NCBI RefSeq assembly: GCF_000010085.1
Contig: NC_007712.1
Span: forward strand, 3,844,001 to 3,908,000
Reading direction: 5' to 3'
Length of the DNA stretch: 64,000 nt
Origin: Sodalis glossinidius str. 'morsitans'
Lineage (GTDB): Bacteria; Pseudomonadota; Gammaproteobacteria; Enterobacterales; Enterobacteriaceae
Made by a program: the position numbers and the translations under genes. A model generated the notes under the pieces. That model saw nothing but the letters and a program-made list of their open reading frames with translations, had not been told where the DNA came from and made no database searches. Below, in pieces: positions 29,707 through 38,815 of this stretch (the first letter of the stretch is position 1; the number at the start of each line of letters is the position of its first letter).

Positions 29707-30638
29707 TCAGCCGGCGTTGGAGCCGCCTCGCTCAAGAGGAATATCCAGCGACGGCGGCAGGACCAGAAAAATGCCTTCAAAGATGGCCCCTTGACATCAT
29801 TGCCGTACAGCTGCACTCTCGCTTTGCGCCCTGGCGCCAGCTGATCCAAATCGCCCGATAGCGATCCCAAATCCGCTATCGCCCCCGGCCTGCCGATCAC
29901 CGGTTTGATGTAGCGGATGTGCGCATCGGCCAGAATGATGGTACCGCCCAGCTGGCGCTCGCGCAGCAGCAACCAAATCAGCCCCCAGCCGGTCAGCGTC
30001 GCCAGCAAAAACAGGCCTGCCGGCAAAAAGCGTATGGTGTGGATTCTGGTTGCCGGTCTCGGGCATGGTTGTCATAAACTTCTGCCCGGTATACTGACTG
30101 ATGCGCACGCCCATTTTCTCGCTGAGCGGTATATGCTGATACCAGACCTGCTGCAACTGCCCGCACCAGTCAGGTCGATGCAGGATGTCATCCAGGGTGA
30201 CGATGAGCTTTATCATCAGAAAATGCCGGATAGGGGTGGTAGAGGGGGTAATAATTTCACCTTGATTGACGAACCCCAGTTTGGCGAAAAAAGCCACCGC
30301 ATCTTCACGGGCGCTACACACCACCCGCTTGACTCCCTCCTGGCGCGCCACGGACTCCAGCGTCATTGCGACCAGCGTACCGAGACCCTTATCCTGCACC
30401 TGCGGATGCACCGCCAGAAAGCGTATCGAGGCTTCATTATCAGCATTGACATAAAGTCGCCCCACTGCCACCGGGGCTGCCCCTGCTCATCCACCACCAT
30501 CTGGTGATGCGCCATACCGTCATAAGCGTCACGTTCGGAACCCGGGTGCTGATGTAGCGGTTTGCGCAGCATCTCCCAGCGGAACTGATAGTATTGTTGA
30601 AGCTCCTGTTCAGTTTCCGGAACGCGCAAGTGATACAT
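29707..30638 (-). pseudogene. fabY: FabY (YiiD) GNAT/thioesterase-like protein, multiple frameshifts
   Basis: The N-terminal GNAT domain begins at 30638 (MYHLRVPETEQELQQYYQFR). After a shift near 30470 it continues (VAVGRLYVNADNEASIRFLA, VQDKGLGTLVAMTLESVARQ). The C-terminal hot-dog domain (TGQKFMTTMPETGNQNPHHT, LFAG, then LTGWGLIWLLLRERQLGG) needs a second shift near 30026, and the end (FEGIFLVLPPSLDIPLERGG) a third, with a stop at 29707. FabY is an alternative acetoacetyl-ACP-forming factor in fatty acid initiation. It normally ends the yihX-yihY-dtd-fabY cluster, and here too. Confidence 0.9.
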
Positions 30639-30674
30639 ACCGATCTCTCTTAATTAAATATGCCGTCCGGCCGT

Positions 30675-31112
30675 TCAGACCTGCAGCCAGAAGGTTACCG
30701 GCCCGTCGTTGACCAGCGCCACCTGCATATCAGCGCCGAATCGGCCGGTTTCGGTCCGAATACCGGTTTGCCGGCAGCGGTCGGTAAAGTCATCATACAG
30801 CCGCCGGGCATCCGCCGGCGCCGCACCGCGGGAAAACCCCGGACGCAGGCCCCGATCGGTGTCCACCGCCAGAGTAAACTGGGACACGACCAGTACTCTC
30901 CCTCCCGACTGGCGCACATTCAAGTTCATCTTACCCTGCTCATCGCTGAATATACGGTAAGCCAGCACGCGTTCACACAATTTGGCCGCCTTCTGTTCAT
31001 CGTCCTGCCGCTCAACACCCAGCAGGATCAGGAGCCCCGGACCTATCGCGCCCGCCACCTCATTGTCGATGGTGACCCTGGCCTGCGTGACCCGTTGTAT
31101 CAAGGCTATCAT
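30675..31112 (-). CDS. dtd: D-aminoacyl-tRNA deacylase
   Basis: Removes D-amino acids, chiefly D-Tyr, mischarged on tRNA. The 145 residues equal E. coli length. The signature motifs SQFTLAVDTDRGLRPGFSRG (S-Q-x-T) and ALVNDGPVTFWLQV (G/N-x-P-V-T cis-Pro-type motif) are both intact. The start at 31112 overlaps the 3' end of yihY by about 50 bp, as in E. coli, so the two are probably co-translated. Confidence 0.96.
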   Translation of the reverse strand: MIALIQRVTQARVTIDNEVAGAIGPGLLILLGVERQDDEQKAAKLCERVLAYRIFSDEQGKMNLNVRQSGGRVLVVSQFTLAVDTDRGLRPGFSRGAAPADARRLYDDFTDRCRQTGIRTETGRFGADMQVALVNDGPVTFWLQV

Positions 31113-31974
31113 CAGTATCCCTTACAATCTGGGCGGCGTGATGCGCGGCGGCCTGTCGGTGCTCGCTGAGCGACGCCGTGATCTCCGCCCCCAATAATAC
31201 AATGCACCAGCTCCAGTACACCCAAAGAAACAGAATGGGGATTACCGCCAGTACCCCGTAAATCAGCTGGTAGGATGGAAACAGGGTGACATACAGCCCG
31301 AATCCTTTTTTCCCCAGTTCAAACAACGCTCCCGCCACCAACGCGCCCACCAGCGCATCCCGCGCCGGCACCCGCACCGTCGGCACCAGACTATAAAGCA
31401 GCCAGAACGACGCGCAGGAAAGCAGTAGCGGAAAAATTCGCAGCAGGAGCGTCACTATACCTTTGGCGCCGCTGACATTCAGCCAGGTAAGCGAAAACAG
31501 ATACGAGCTCAACACCATGCTGGCGCCCACCAGCAGCGGGCCCAGGGTTAACACCATCCAATAGACGGCGAAAGAGAAAATAATTGGCCGCTTATTTTTA
31601 CTGCGCCAGATACTATTGAGCACCGTATCCACCGAGTAAATCAGAAGCAGCGCGGTGACGATGAGGCCACAGGTGCCCACCGCGGTCATTCGGCTCGAAT
31701 TGAGAATGAATTGTTCCAGATAGAGCTGGATAACGTCGCCGGTCGCCGGCATGAAATTGGTGAAAATAAAATGGCGCAGCTCGACACTGACGTCGGAAAA
31801 CACCGGAAAGGCGGCGAACAGCGCAAAAATGACCGTCACCAGCGGCACCAACGACAGTAGCGACACATACGCCAGATGGCCTGCCAGTACAGTAATATCA
31901 TCACGATAAACCCGCTTGCCCAAGTGCTGGATAAAGTGCAGCACCGGCAGCTTATGCAGCCGAAGACCCATCAT
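31060..31974 (-). CDS. yihY: YihY family inner membrane protein (BrkB-like)
   Basis: Multi-spanning protein of about 304 residues. Helices are seen at LAYVSLLSLVPLVTVIFALF, GTCGLIVTALLLIYSVDTVL, FAVYWMVLTLGPLLVGASMV, LLRIFPLLLSCASFWLLYSL and IYGVLAVIPILFLWVYWSWC. The sequence follows E. coli YihY closely, which has 290 residues. I start at MMGLRLHKL (31974) rather than the longer frame to 32052, because the extra residues lie within yihX. The family was once called tRNA-processing RNase BN by mistake; its role is unknown. The cluster order is yihX-yihY-dtd. Confidence 0.92.
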   Translation of the reverse strand: MMGLRLHKLPVLHFIQHLGKRVYRDDITVLAGHLAYVSLLSLVPLVTVIFALFAAFPVFSDVSVELRHFIFTNFMPATGDVIQLYLEQFILNSSRMTAVGTCGLIVTALLLIYSVDTVLNSIWRSKNKRPIIFSFAVYWMVLTLGPLLVGASMVLSSYLFSLTWLNVSGAKGIVTLLLRIFPLLLSCASFWLLYSLVPTVRVPARDALVGALVAGALFELGKKGFGLYVTLFPSYQLIYGVLAVIPILFLWVYWSWCIVLLGAEITASLSEHRQAAAHHAAQIVRDTDDSLDTTGHAGQGHHRQ

Positions 31975-32029
31975 CGCCACCCTCTTTGCGGTGATCGCAT
32001 CAGCGCAGGACGTCCACGCTTTTCTGCCG

Positions 32030-32617
32030 TCAGGCAAAAAATGCCGGCACAACCTCTCGGTCCGTCACATGCATGCTGCGGATACCCACCTCACGCGCCG
32101 CGGCAATATTATCGGCATTATCATCAAAGAAAACCGCCCCGTCGGCCGTCGCCCCTTCCTGCGCCAGCACGTAGCGATAAATGGCCGGATCCGGCTTACG
32201 CATGCCCAGATCCTGCGACAAATAGAGTTTATCGACACAGGCTTGCACTTCGGGATACTGGCTCGGCCAATAATCGCAATGCAAACGATTGGTATTGGAG
32301 AGGATCACCACCCGATGGCCCTGTTCGCGCAGCCGGGTCAAAATAGCCACCATCTCGGGCCGCAGACCGACGAATACCGCCTGCCAGCCGGCGGTAAATT
32401 GCTCGAAGCTCAGCGCGATGCCCAGTTCGCCGCAAATTTTAGCGGCGAAAGCTTCATCGGTGATATCGCCGCGCTCATGCTGTTCAAAAGCTTCACCCAT
32501 GACAAACTCTTTTTGCAGGATGGCCAGCGGGACACGGCTGAAGTTGCTCCAGACCCCTAGCACGCGGTTAAAGTCGATATCAATGACGACATTCCCCAGA
32601 TCAAAGATATATAGCAT
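32030..32617 (-). CDS. yihX: HAD-family sugar phosphatase (alpha-D-glucose-1-phosphate phosphatase)
   Basis: HAD hydrolase of 195 residues (E. coli YihX 199). Motif I is IFDLGNVVIDIDFNRVLG with the nucleophile Asp6, motif II VVILSNTNRLH, motif III Lys in DLGMRKPDPAIY and motif IV VFFDDNADNI. Relatives release glucose from glucose-1-phosphate. The last four residues of the E. coli protein are missing, but the fold should be complete. The 3' end overlaps the upstream extension of the yihY frame. Confidence 0.95.
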   Translation of the reverse strand: MLYIFDLGNVVIDIDFNRVLGVWSNFSRVPLAILQKEFVMGEAFEQHERGDITDEAFAAKICGELGIALSFEQFTAGWQAVFVGLRPEMVAILTRLREQGHRVVILSNTNRLHCDYWPSQYPEVQACVDKLYLSQDLGMRKPDPAIYRYVLAQEGATADGAVFFDDNADNIAAAREVGIRSMHVTDREVVPAFFA

Positions 32618-32967
32618 GGTCCCCCTCCGGAATCCTTCGTAAGATCTTCACTGTAGCGAGAAACGGCCTGACTGAACAGTGCGAGCGGCTTCCCGGAGGG
32701 AAAAAAGAGGCCCCACCGAGGCCGCCAGCGAACCGGCGGGATGCCCGAAGAGGCTATTCTTCCCGCCACCGCGCTGTGGACCTGCGGGCGAGCATCAGGC
32801 ACCCGCCAAACAGAGCCGGGTAGCACATGACAGGGCTGGGTGCGCCGCCGAACGAAGCCGACACTCGCCGTTCACAGACTGGATCGACTCGAACCTCCGC
32901 CCAGGGGAGCCCGTTGCTGACCTTCGGCCGAGCTGAAGCGACTTAAGCCACCGCCAGCGGTCGCCGG
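32618..32967. other. Gene-free GC-rich stretch
   Basis: 350 bp between yihX and the transporter pseudogene. It contains several GC-rich inverted segments but no U-tracts, no tRNA cloverleaf and no coding frame with recognisable residues. In E. coli the yihW side of this locus holds the sulfoquinovose genes, of which nothing is seen. Confidence 0.4.
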
Positions 32968-34015
32968 CTAAAATTTGCTTTGCGCGGCGGCGCTCAGTGC
33001 CGTACGCCGACTCCCCTGATGACGCAGCTCCCCCCAGAAATAATAGCCGACAAACGCAAAGCACAGCAGCGACACGCCAAAAGATCGCTGCAGGGAGCCC
33101 AGGTAATCGGAAACATAACCCTGTAGTGCCGGTACGATCGCCGCGCCCCCGATGGACATCACAATTACCGCTCCCGCTACTTCAGTGTACCAGTTCTCTA
33201 CCGTTTTAATCGTGCCGGTGTAAATGGTGACCCAACAGGGGCCGAACAACGCGCTGACGGCGACGGCAGCATAGACAGCGCTAAAATCCGGCACCAGCAT
33301 CGCGACGCCGATGGCGGAATAGGCGATCAGCACTTTCTGCACGTTGTAGCGAGTCATCAGACAATTGGCGATAAATTTGCCGATAAAAAAGCCAATGAAA
33401 CTATAAATCATGAAATTGGACGCATGGCGCTCATTCGCCGCCCCTAGCGACAGCGCCAAACGAATGGTGAACGACCATACCACCACCTGCAACCCCACAT
33501 AGAGAAACTGCGCCATCACGCCACGACGAAACCGGCGGTTGGCTGCCAGATAGCGCAAGGTTTCTCCCATGCCCGGCGACGCGCAGCGCTGTATGGCCTG
33601 GGGTTTACAGTAGGGAATCGGGTAAGCATAAACAAGAAAAGCACGCACATCAGCACCATAATCAGATATTTATAGGGCTCAAGCGTATTTTCCAGCATCG
33701 ACAGCCGAAACGCATGAATCTGTTCGACCGTCATTGATGCCATGCGGCTTTCCAGACTGCCGCCCTCGTCGAATACCAGGTATTTCCCCAGCACAATGCC
33801 CATAAGCGCGCCGACCGGATAGAAAGTCTGACTGATATTGAGACGCAGGGTGGCTAGTCGCGATGGCCTATCATCACGCTGTAAGTATTGGCGGCGGTTT
33901 CCAGAAAGCTGAGTCCGATGGAGATAGCGAATATCGCCGCCAGAAACATGGTATAGGTCGCCATACGCGCTGCGGGATAAAAAAGCGCGCAACCGATGAT
34001 GTACAGCGTCAGACC

Positions 34016-34796
34016 GGCTTTGTTGAATAAATATAACTTTTAGGTGATCGTCTGCTCAGATCACTACCGTCATTTCAACATCTGCACTCCATGGCAAAGC
34101 AAAAATTTAAAATAACCAACTGTTCCACTTACAATAAAGCTCTCAAGCAGCGCGGGGCTCTGACGACATGGCTGGATGAGTCGGCAATTGTTGCATGGAC
34201 GGAAAAAACAACGCCTGAACGGCGTGGCCGGTCGCTTCACTACGCAGATATGGCTATCACCACTGTTCTGATGATGAAACACGTGTTTGGCCTTTCGTTA
34301 AGGGCTTTACAGGGCTTCGTTGACGCCATTTTTAAACTGATGGTGCTGCTGCTAAGATGCCCAGACTACTCGCTGATCAGTACGACGGATGCTCAGGCCC
34401 TACCAGCTCTGATAAACCAGACCAGCGGAAAATCAGGGAAGCGTTGGCTGATGGCGCTTACGATACCCGCTACTGTCATGATGCTCTGCTGAGGAAGAAA
34501 ATAAGGCCTCTTATTCCTCCACGAGGTGGGGCGCAATATTGGCCAGACCGATACCATGAGCGTAACTACGCCGTTGCGAATCAGCGTCTAAGCGGCAGTA
34601 ACGATGTATGGAAAAAGCAAGTGGGCTATCATCTAAGTCTGCGTGACTATGATGCGCAGGTAGGTGAGGCAATGGCGATGATCAAAGCGCTTAACAAAAT
34701 GACGCTGTTAGGAATGCCGAACAGAATCCGGATCGCATAACAATCGATCTGCTAGGGGGGCGTATTCACACAAGTTCTGATTTATTCAACAAAGCC
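34016..34796 (+). mobile_element. IS903-group insertion sequence, internally deleted, copy 2
   Basis: It carries both terminal repeats (GGCTTTGTTGAATAAAT and ATTTATTCAACAAAGCC) and a perfect 9-bp duplication, CGTCAGACC, at 34007-34015 and 34797-34805. Its length is 781 bp, 273 bp shorter than copy 1. The differences are two internal deletions (about 216 and 57 bp) plus small changes. It lies inside the FucP-type transporter gene. Trans-mobilisation would still be possible because both ends are intact. Confidence 0.93.
34091..34740 (+). pseudogene. IS903-like transposase, catalytic segments deleted (copy 2)
   Basis: The N-terminus MAKQKFKITNCSTYNKALKQ is intact. The sequence then jumps from CPDYSLIS directly to TTDAQALPALINQT. 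This removes the segment containing the first catalytic Asp (VIDGTGLKVFG in copy 1). A one-base loss near 34420 shifts frame, and the C-terminal frame reads DGAYDTRYCHDALLRKKIRP but has lost the 19 codons including AETAIFRF with the catalytic Glu. It cannot encode an active transposase. Confidence 0.9.
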
Positions 34797-35072
34797 CGTC
34801 AGACCGAGAATAATGGCAAGTTTGTAACTGCTGCTGATCACCAGCGACGCCGGGATGGCAATCAAGAAGTAACCGCCGTAAAAGGCGCTTTGCACCAAAG
34901 CGCTGGCGAAATCGCTTAGCGCAAATACGCTTTTGAATTGGGTAATCAAAATGTCATTGAGACTGGCGGCGCAGCCCCAAAGCGGAAACAGTCATGACAG
35001 CAGGATAAACTGGAACACCGGCGTTTTATTCAGGTAACCGTCGGCTAATTGTACGCTTGGCTGAGGCATGGG

Positions 35073-35315
35073 CTAATCCTCAACAGGCGTGGCGACAGCG
35101 TCGCTCGTCACGGCAATATGTCTCGCCGCTGGGAGTATGACGGTAATGGCAGGAAGGTTTATGACCTGTATTGTTACCGGAATGCGTAAATGTTGCACCA
35201 CAAGGTCGCCGGCTGGGGTAACGTCGGCGAGATACCGGCGTTGAGGGTACCGGGGCATTCCGCCGTTGCCGTGGCGCGGAGTGAAACGTAAGACACCGAT
35301 GGCTGTAATATCCAT
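35073..35315 (-). pseudogene. Small ORF before the transporter gene, possible deo-operon remnant
   Basis: ATG 35315 follows GAAGAGGAT, an excellent ribosome binding site. The protein starts MDITAIGV, as many PfkB-type sugar kinases do, and then runs for about 70 residues that I cannot match to that family. The stop is 3 bp from the transporter ATG, so translation was coupled. In deoQKPX-type clusters a deoxyribokinase gene lies beside the permease. A fused or deleted kinase remnant is one explanation, but this is speculative. Confidence 0.35.
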
Positions 35316-35348
35316 ATCCTCTTCATGAGTTAAGTTTCCTAGTGTCAT

Positions 35349-35715
35349 TTAGCCAAAATCAACAAATGATAAATGTAATTAGATTTAAAGATAACGATTA
35401 TTAAGGATGGATATGCTGGTAAATTACTTATTAAATATAAATGATATTATTCTATAAACATTAAATCTCCCCCCCCTGTATCGGCAGACAAAACCCTGCT
35501 GGGTCATCCCCCTCTGCGGTCTGGGTTGCAAATGGCCTGCGAATCAGGGGGGATAGTGAATGAGGCCATTTGCGTGGTAGTGCCATTGCGGGTAATATCC
35601 CCGCAACGGTCTGCACGGCGCGTACGGACCTTGAGGGTGCGCGAGGAGTCAAACGCGACTCAGTTCAAAGGGCGGACCCTGGTCTCCTTCTTTCAGGCAA
35701 CAGCGGGATAGTCCC
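35349..35715. other. Regulatory spacer between deoR and the divergent transporter genes
   Basis: The left 120 bp are very AT-rich (suited to promoters for both directions). The right 240 bp are GC-rich, with no recognisable gene. I do not see a convincing DeoR or CytR operator by eye. Confidence 0.35.
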
Positions 35716-36489
35716 ATGGAAATGCGGCGCGAAGAACGGATTAATAGACTGAGGCAGGCGTTGAAGCGAACGGACAAACTGCATCTAAAAGACGCCGCCG
35801 CGCTGCTTGGCGTTTCCGAGATGACCGTCCGCCGGGATTTAAGCGCCGAAACGGCGTCGGTGGTGCTGCTGGGCGGTTATGTCGTCACTGCGCCGCGCAA
35901 CAACGCGGTGACGCGCTATTTCGTATCGGATCAGCAACTGCGTCACGTCGACGAAAAAGCGCAGGCCGGCCATCTGGCGGCGGCACTGATTGAACCGGAT
36001 GACACGCTGTTTTTCGATTGCGGCACCACAACGCCCTTTATCATCGATGCCATTGACGACGCTCTGGCGTTTACCGCCGTCTGCTATTCGCTAAACACCT
36101 TTTTAGCGCTGAGGGAGAAACCGCGCTGTAACGCCATTTTGTGCGGCGGACGCTATCATCCTGCCAACGCCACCTTTACCCCGCTGACGCCCGACTCGCT
36201 GCTTGACGATATCTGCCCGACCAAATCGTTCTTTTCCGCCGCGGGCCTCTGCCTGCAAAGCGGCGCCACTTGCTTTCATTTCGATGAATTAGCGTTAAAA
36301 CAACGCGCGATCGCCATGGCGCAGCACCCCATTCTGGTGGTCGATCACGGTAAATTCGACTGCGTCCGCCCCGCCCGCATCGGCCCGCTGACTGCCTTTG
36401 CCACGTTAGTCACAGACAGACGGCCGGCGCCAAAATTTGTCGATTATTGCCAGCAGCAGGCGATTACGCTGCGCTATGAGGGGATATAA
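35716..36489 (+). CDS. deoR: Deoxyribose operon repressor DeoR
   Basis: The 257-residue product follows E. coli DeoR (252) along its length: METRREERI-type start, helix-turn-helix LHLKDAAALLGVSEMTVRRD, then the sensor domain with TLFFDCGTTTPFIIDAIDDA, FTAVCYSLNTFLALREKPRC and VVDHGKFDCVRPARIG. DeoR represses deoxynucleoside catabolism and is induced by deoxyribose-5-phosphate. The frame is uninterrupted although the divergent transporter is dead. Its targets deoCABD, if present, must be elsewhere. This is not its E. coli location. Confidence 0.88.
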   Translation: MEMRREERINRLRQALKRTDKLHLKDAAALLGVSEMTVRRDLSAETASVVLLGGYVVTAPRNNAVTRYFVSDQQLRHVDEKAQAGHLAAALIEPDDTLFFDCGTTTPFIIDAIDDALAFTAVCYSLNTFLALREKPRCNAILCGGRYHPANATFTPLTPDSLLDDICPTKSFFSAAGLCLQSGATCFHFDELALKQRAIAMAQHPILVVDHGKFDCVRPARIGPLTAFATLVTDRRPAPKFVDYCQQQAITLRYEGI

Positions 36490-36556
36490 CGGAAAAGCGC
36501 TTCCAGGCGAAGGCGGGTGCCATCCCTTCGTAGTAAGGCGCGCGGCGGCGCGCGGC

Positions 36557-36591
36557 AAAAAAAATGCCGGTTGAACTGGGTCAACCGGCAT
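36557..36591 (-). terminator. Intrinsic terminator of typA
   Basis: Read on the minus strand, ATGCCGGTTGA pairs with TCAACCGGCAT and is followed by a run of eight U residues. It lies 35 bp after the typA stop, a textbook rho-independent terminator. Confidence 0.92.
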
Positions 36592-36625
36592 CGCGATTTC
36601 GGTGCCGCCCGGGGGGCGTCAACCG

Positions 36626-38437
36626 TTACAAGCGATTGGCGCGCTTACGTTCGTTTTCGGTCAGATAACGCTTACGCAAACGGATGGATTGCGGCGTCAC
36701 TTCTACCAATTCATCATCATCGATGAATTCCAACGCCTGCTCCAGAGACATCTTGATCGCCGGCACCAGCGTCGTCGCTTCGTCGGTACCGGACGCGCGC
36801 ATGTTGGTCAGCTTCTTGCCGGTCAGACAGTTCACCGTCAGATCGTTGGAGCGGGTGTGAATACCGATGATCTGGCCTTCGTAAACTTCCGCACCGTGCC
36901 CCAGGAACAGGCGACCACGATCCTGCAGGCTGTACAGGGCGTAGGCTACCGCTTTACCCTGACCGTTGGAGATCAACACGCCGTTCTGGCGCTGGCCGAT
37001 TTCACCGGGACGCACATCGTCGTAGTGACTAAAGGTGGAGTACAAAAGACCGGTTCCCGAGGTCATGGTCAGAAAATCAGTACGGAAACCGATCAAGCCC
37101 CGGCTCGGGATCACATAATCCAGACGGATGCGGCCTTTGCCGTCCGGCAGCATGTCGCGCATCTCACCTTTACGGATGCCCATCGCTTCCATGACCGGTC
37201 CCTGATGCTGCTCTTCAATATCTAGCGTAACCGATTCAAAAGGTTCCTGTTTAGCGCCATCGACGGTACGGAAAATGACTTTCGGGCGGGAAACGGCGAT
37301 CTCGAACCCTTCACGACGCATGTTTTCGATAAGCACCGAGAGGTGCAGCTCGCCGCGGCCGGAAACGCGGAAGGTATCCGGATCTTCGGTTTCTTCCACC
37401 CGCAACGCCACGTTATGTACCAGCTCTTTGTTCAGACGCTCCAGGATCTGGCGCGAGGTAACGTATTTCCCTTCTTTACCGCAGAACGGCGAGGTGTTGA
37501 CGCCGAACGACATGGAGACGGTCGGTTCATCGACCGTCAACGGCGGCAGCGCTTCTACCTGAGCCTGATCGCAAAGGGTATCGGAAATATTCAGCTCGCC
37601 CAACCCGGTAATCGCGATGATATCGCCGGCTTCGGCCAGTTTGGATTCAATGCGCTGCAGGCCCATATGGCCCAGAACCTGGCCCACTTTACCGTTGCGG
37701 CGTTTACCTTCGCTGTCCACCACGGTCACGTTCTGGTGCGGTTTTACCGAGCCGCGCTTGATGCGCCCGACGCCGATAACACCGACATAGCTGTTATAGT
37801 CCAGCTGGGAAATCTGCATCTGGAACAGGCCGTCGACGTCAACGTTCGGCGCTTCGACATTTTTCACGATGGATTCAAACAGCGGCGTCATATCGTCGGC
37901 CATGTTTTCATGTTCCAGACCGGCAATACCCAGCAGCGCTGATGCGTAGACGATCGGAAAATCAAGCTGCTCGTCGGTGGCGCCCAGATTGACGAACAGA
38001 TCGAAGACCTGATCCACTACCCAGTCAGGGCGCGCGCCGGGGCGGTCAACTTTGTTGATAACCACGATAGGTTTCAGACCATAAGCGAACGCTTTCTGCG
38101 TCACGAAACGGGTCTGGGGCATCGGACCATCCATGGCATCGACCAGCAGCAATACCGAGTCAACCATTGACATTACGCGCTCAACTTCGCCGCCGAAGTC
38201 GGCGTGTCCGGGGGTGTCGACGATGTTGATGCGGTAATCGTGCCAGTTGATGGCGGTATTTTTAGCGAGGATGGTAATCCCACGCTCTTTCTCCAAATCG
38301 TTGGAGTCCATCACGCGTTCGGTTGCATCGTTACGGTCACCAAGCGTGCCGGATTGTTGCAACAATTTGTCAACCAAGGTAGTTTTACCATGGTCTACGT
38401 GCGCGATGATGGCGATGTTACGCAGATTTTCGATCAC
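36626..38437 (-). CDS. typA: Translational GTPase TypA/BipA
   Basis: Ribosome-associated GTPase (603 residues; E. coli 607) that assists 50S assembly and stress adaptation. G1 is IIAHVDHGKTTLVDKLLQQS, G3 VDTPGHADFGGEVERVMSMV, and G4 VINKVDRPGARPDW. EF-G-like domains III and V and the TypA-specific C-terminal domain (SLEQALEFIDDDELVEVTPQ) follow. It is convergent with deoR and divergent from glnA, as in E. coli for glnA. Confidence 0.97.
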   Translation of the reverse strand: MIENLRNIAIIAHVDHGKTTLVDKLLQQSGTLGDRNDATERVMDSNDLEKERGITILAKNTAINWHDYRINIVDTPGHADFGGEVERVMSMVDSVLLLVDAMDGPMPQTRFVTQKAFAYGLKPIVVINKVDRPGARPDWVVDQVFDLFVNLGATDEQLDFPIVYASALLGIAGLEHENMADDMTPLFESIVKNVEAPNVDVDGLFQMQISQLDYNSYVGVIGVGRIKRGSVKPHQNVTVVDSEGKRRNGKVGQVLGHMGLQRIESKLAEAGDIIAITGLGELNISDTLCDQAQVEALPPLTVDEPTVSMSFGVNTSPFCGKEGKYVTSRQILERLNKELVHNVALRVEETEDPDTFRVSGRGELHLSVLIENMRREGFEIAVSRPKVIFRTVDGAKQEPFESVTLDIEEQHQGPVMEAMGIRKGEMRDMLPDGKGRIRLDYVIPSRGLIGFRTDFLTMTSGTGLLYSTFSHYDDVRPGEIGQRQNGVLISNGQGKAVAYALYSLQDRGRLFLGHGAEVYEGQIIGIHTRSNDLTVNCLTGKKLTNMRASGTDEATTLVPAIKMSLEQALEFIDDDELVEVTPQSIRLRKRYLTENERKRANRL

Positions 38438-38590
38438 AACTTTGCCTCAGGCATTAGAGTTAGAAATGGCGCGCTATTGTACACGGATTAGGCGAGGGAC
38501 TAAACAAGATCCGTCGTTCTTGGCGATTGTGTCTTTTTGCACGCCGCCGCATCCCCTTCCCGGTGCAAAATTCCCTTCCGCCCGGCCACA

Positions 38591-38656
38591 TGCACCAAAA
38601 TAGTGCCCGCCCTCTCTAAATGCACTACCATGGTTCAATCCGGCCAATCTGGTGCA
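38591..38656 (+). promoter_or_regulatory. NtrC enhancer sites upstream of glnA
   Basis: TGCACCAAAATAGTGC at 38591-38606 and TGCACTACCATGGTTCA at 38621-38637 match the NtrC consensus TGCACNNNNNTGGTGCA. They are centred near -140 and -108 from the predicted sigma54 start, the positions of the two strong sites at E. coli glnAp2. A weaker half-site with GGTGCA follows at 38644-38656. Confidence 0.85.
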
Positions 38657-38711
38657 GTCCGGCGCACCGCAAAAGTCCGCAGCGATGCGTTTTGCGCCGG
38701 TTTGGCAATGT

Positions 38712-38727
38712 TGGCACAGTTTTAGCT
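38712..38727 (+). promoter_or_regulatory. Sigma54 promoter glnAp2
   Basis: TGGCACAGTTTTAGCT has GG at -24 and GC at -12 with the obligatory 10-bp spacing. Transcription should start near 38738, about 78 bp before the glnA ATG. With the NtrC sites it gives nitrogen-limited expression. Confidence 0.88.
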
Positions 38728-38815
38728 ATAGACCTTATAAGGCAGAAAATTCAATCCATAGGCGTTCGTTCCACGACGACGACAAGCAACATCCGGGAGA
38801 AGGAGAATATGAGTT

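Larger units (their letters stand above)
32968..35069 (-). pseudogene. deoP: FucP-family MFS transporter (probable deoxyribose permease), disrupted by IS and stops
   Basis: The start ATG at 35069 follows GAGGATTAGCCC. The N-terminus is FucP-like (NKTPVFQFILLS, a TGA at about 34996, then LFPLWG, ALSDFASALVQSAFYGGYFL, IAIPASLV). An IS903-like element splits the gene at 34016-34796. Beyond it the family pattern continues across three frames (SQTFYPVGALMGIVLGKYLV; RFRRGVMAQFLYVGLQVVVW; NFMIYSFIGFFIGKFIANCL) to a stop at 32968. FucP relatives are sugar/H+ symporters. The specific assignment to deoxyribose comes only from the adjacent deoR and is inference. Confidence 0.8.

Noticed and set aside
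32618..32967. Possible structured RNA or tRNA
   Set aside because: Several GC-rich inverted segments, but no cloverleaf, conserved RNA motif or terminator could be drawn.
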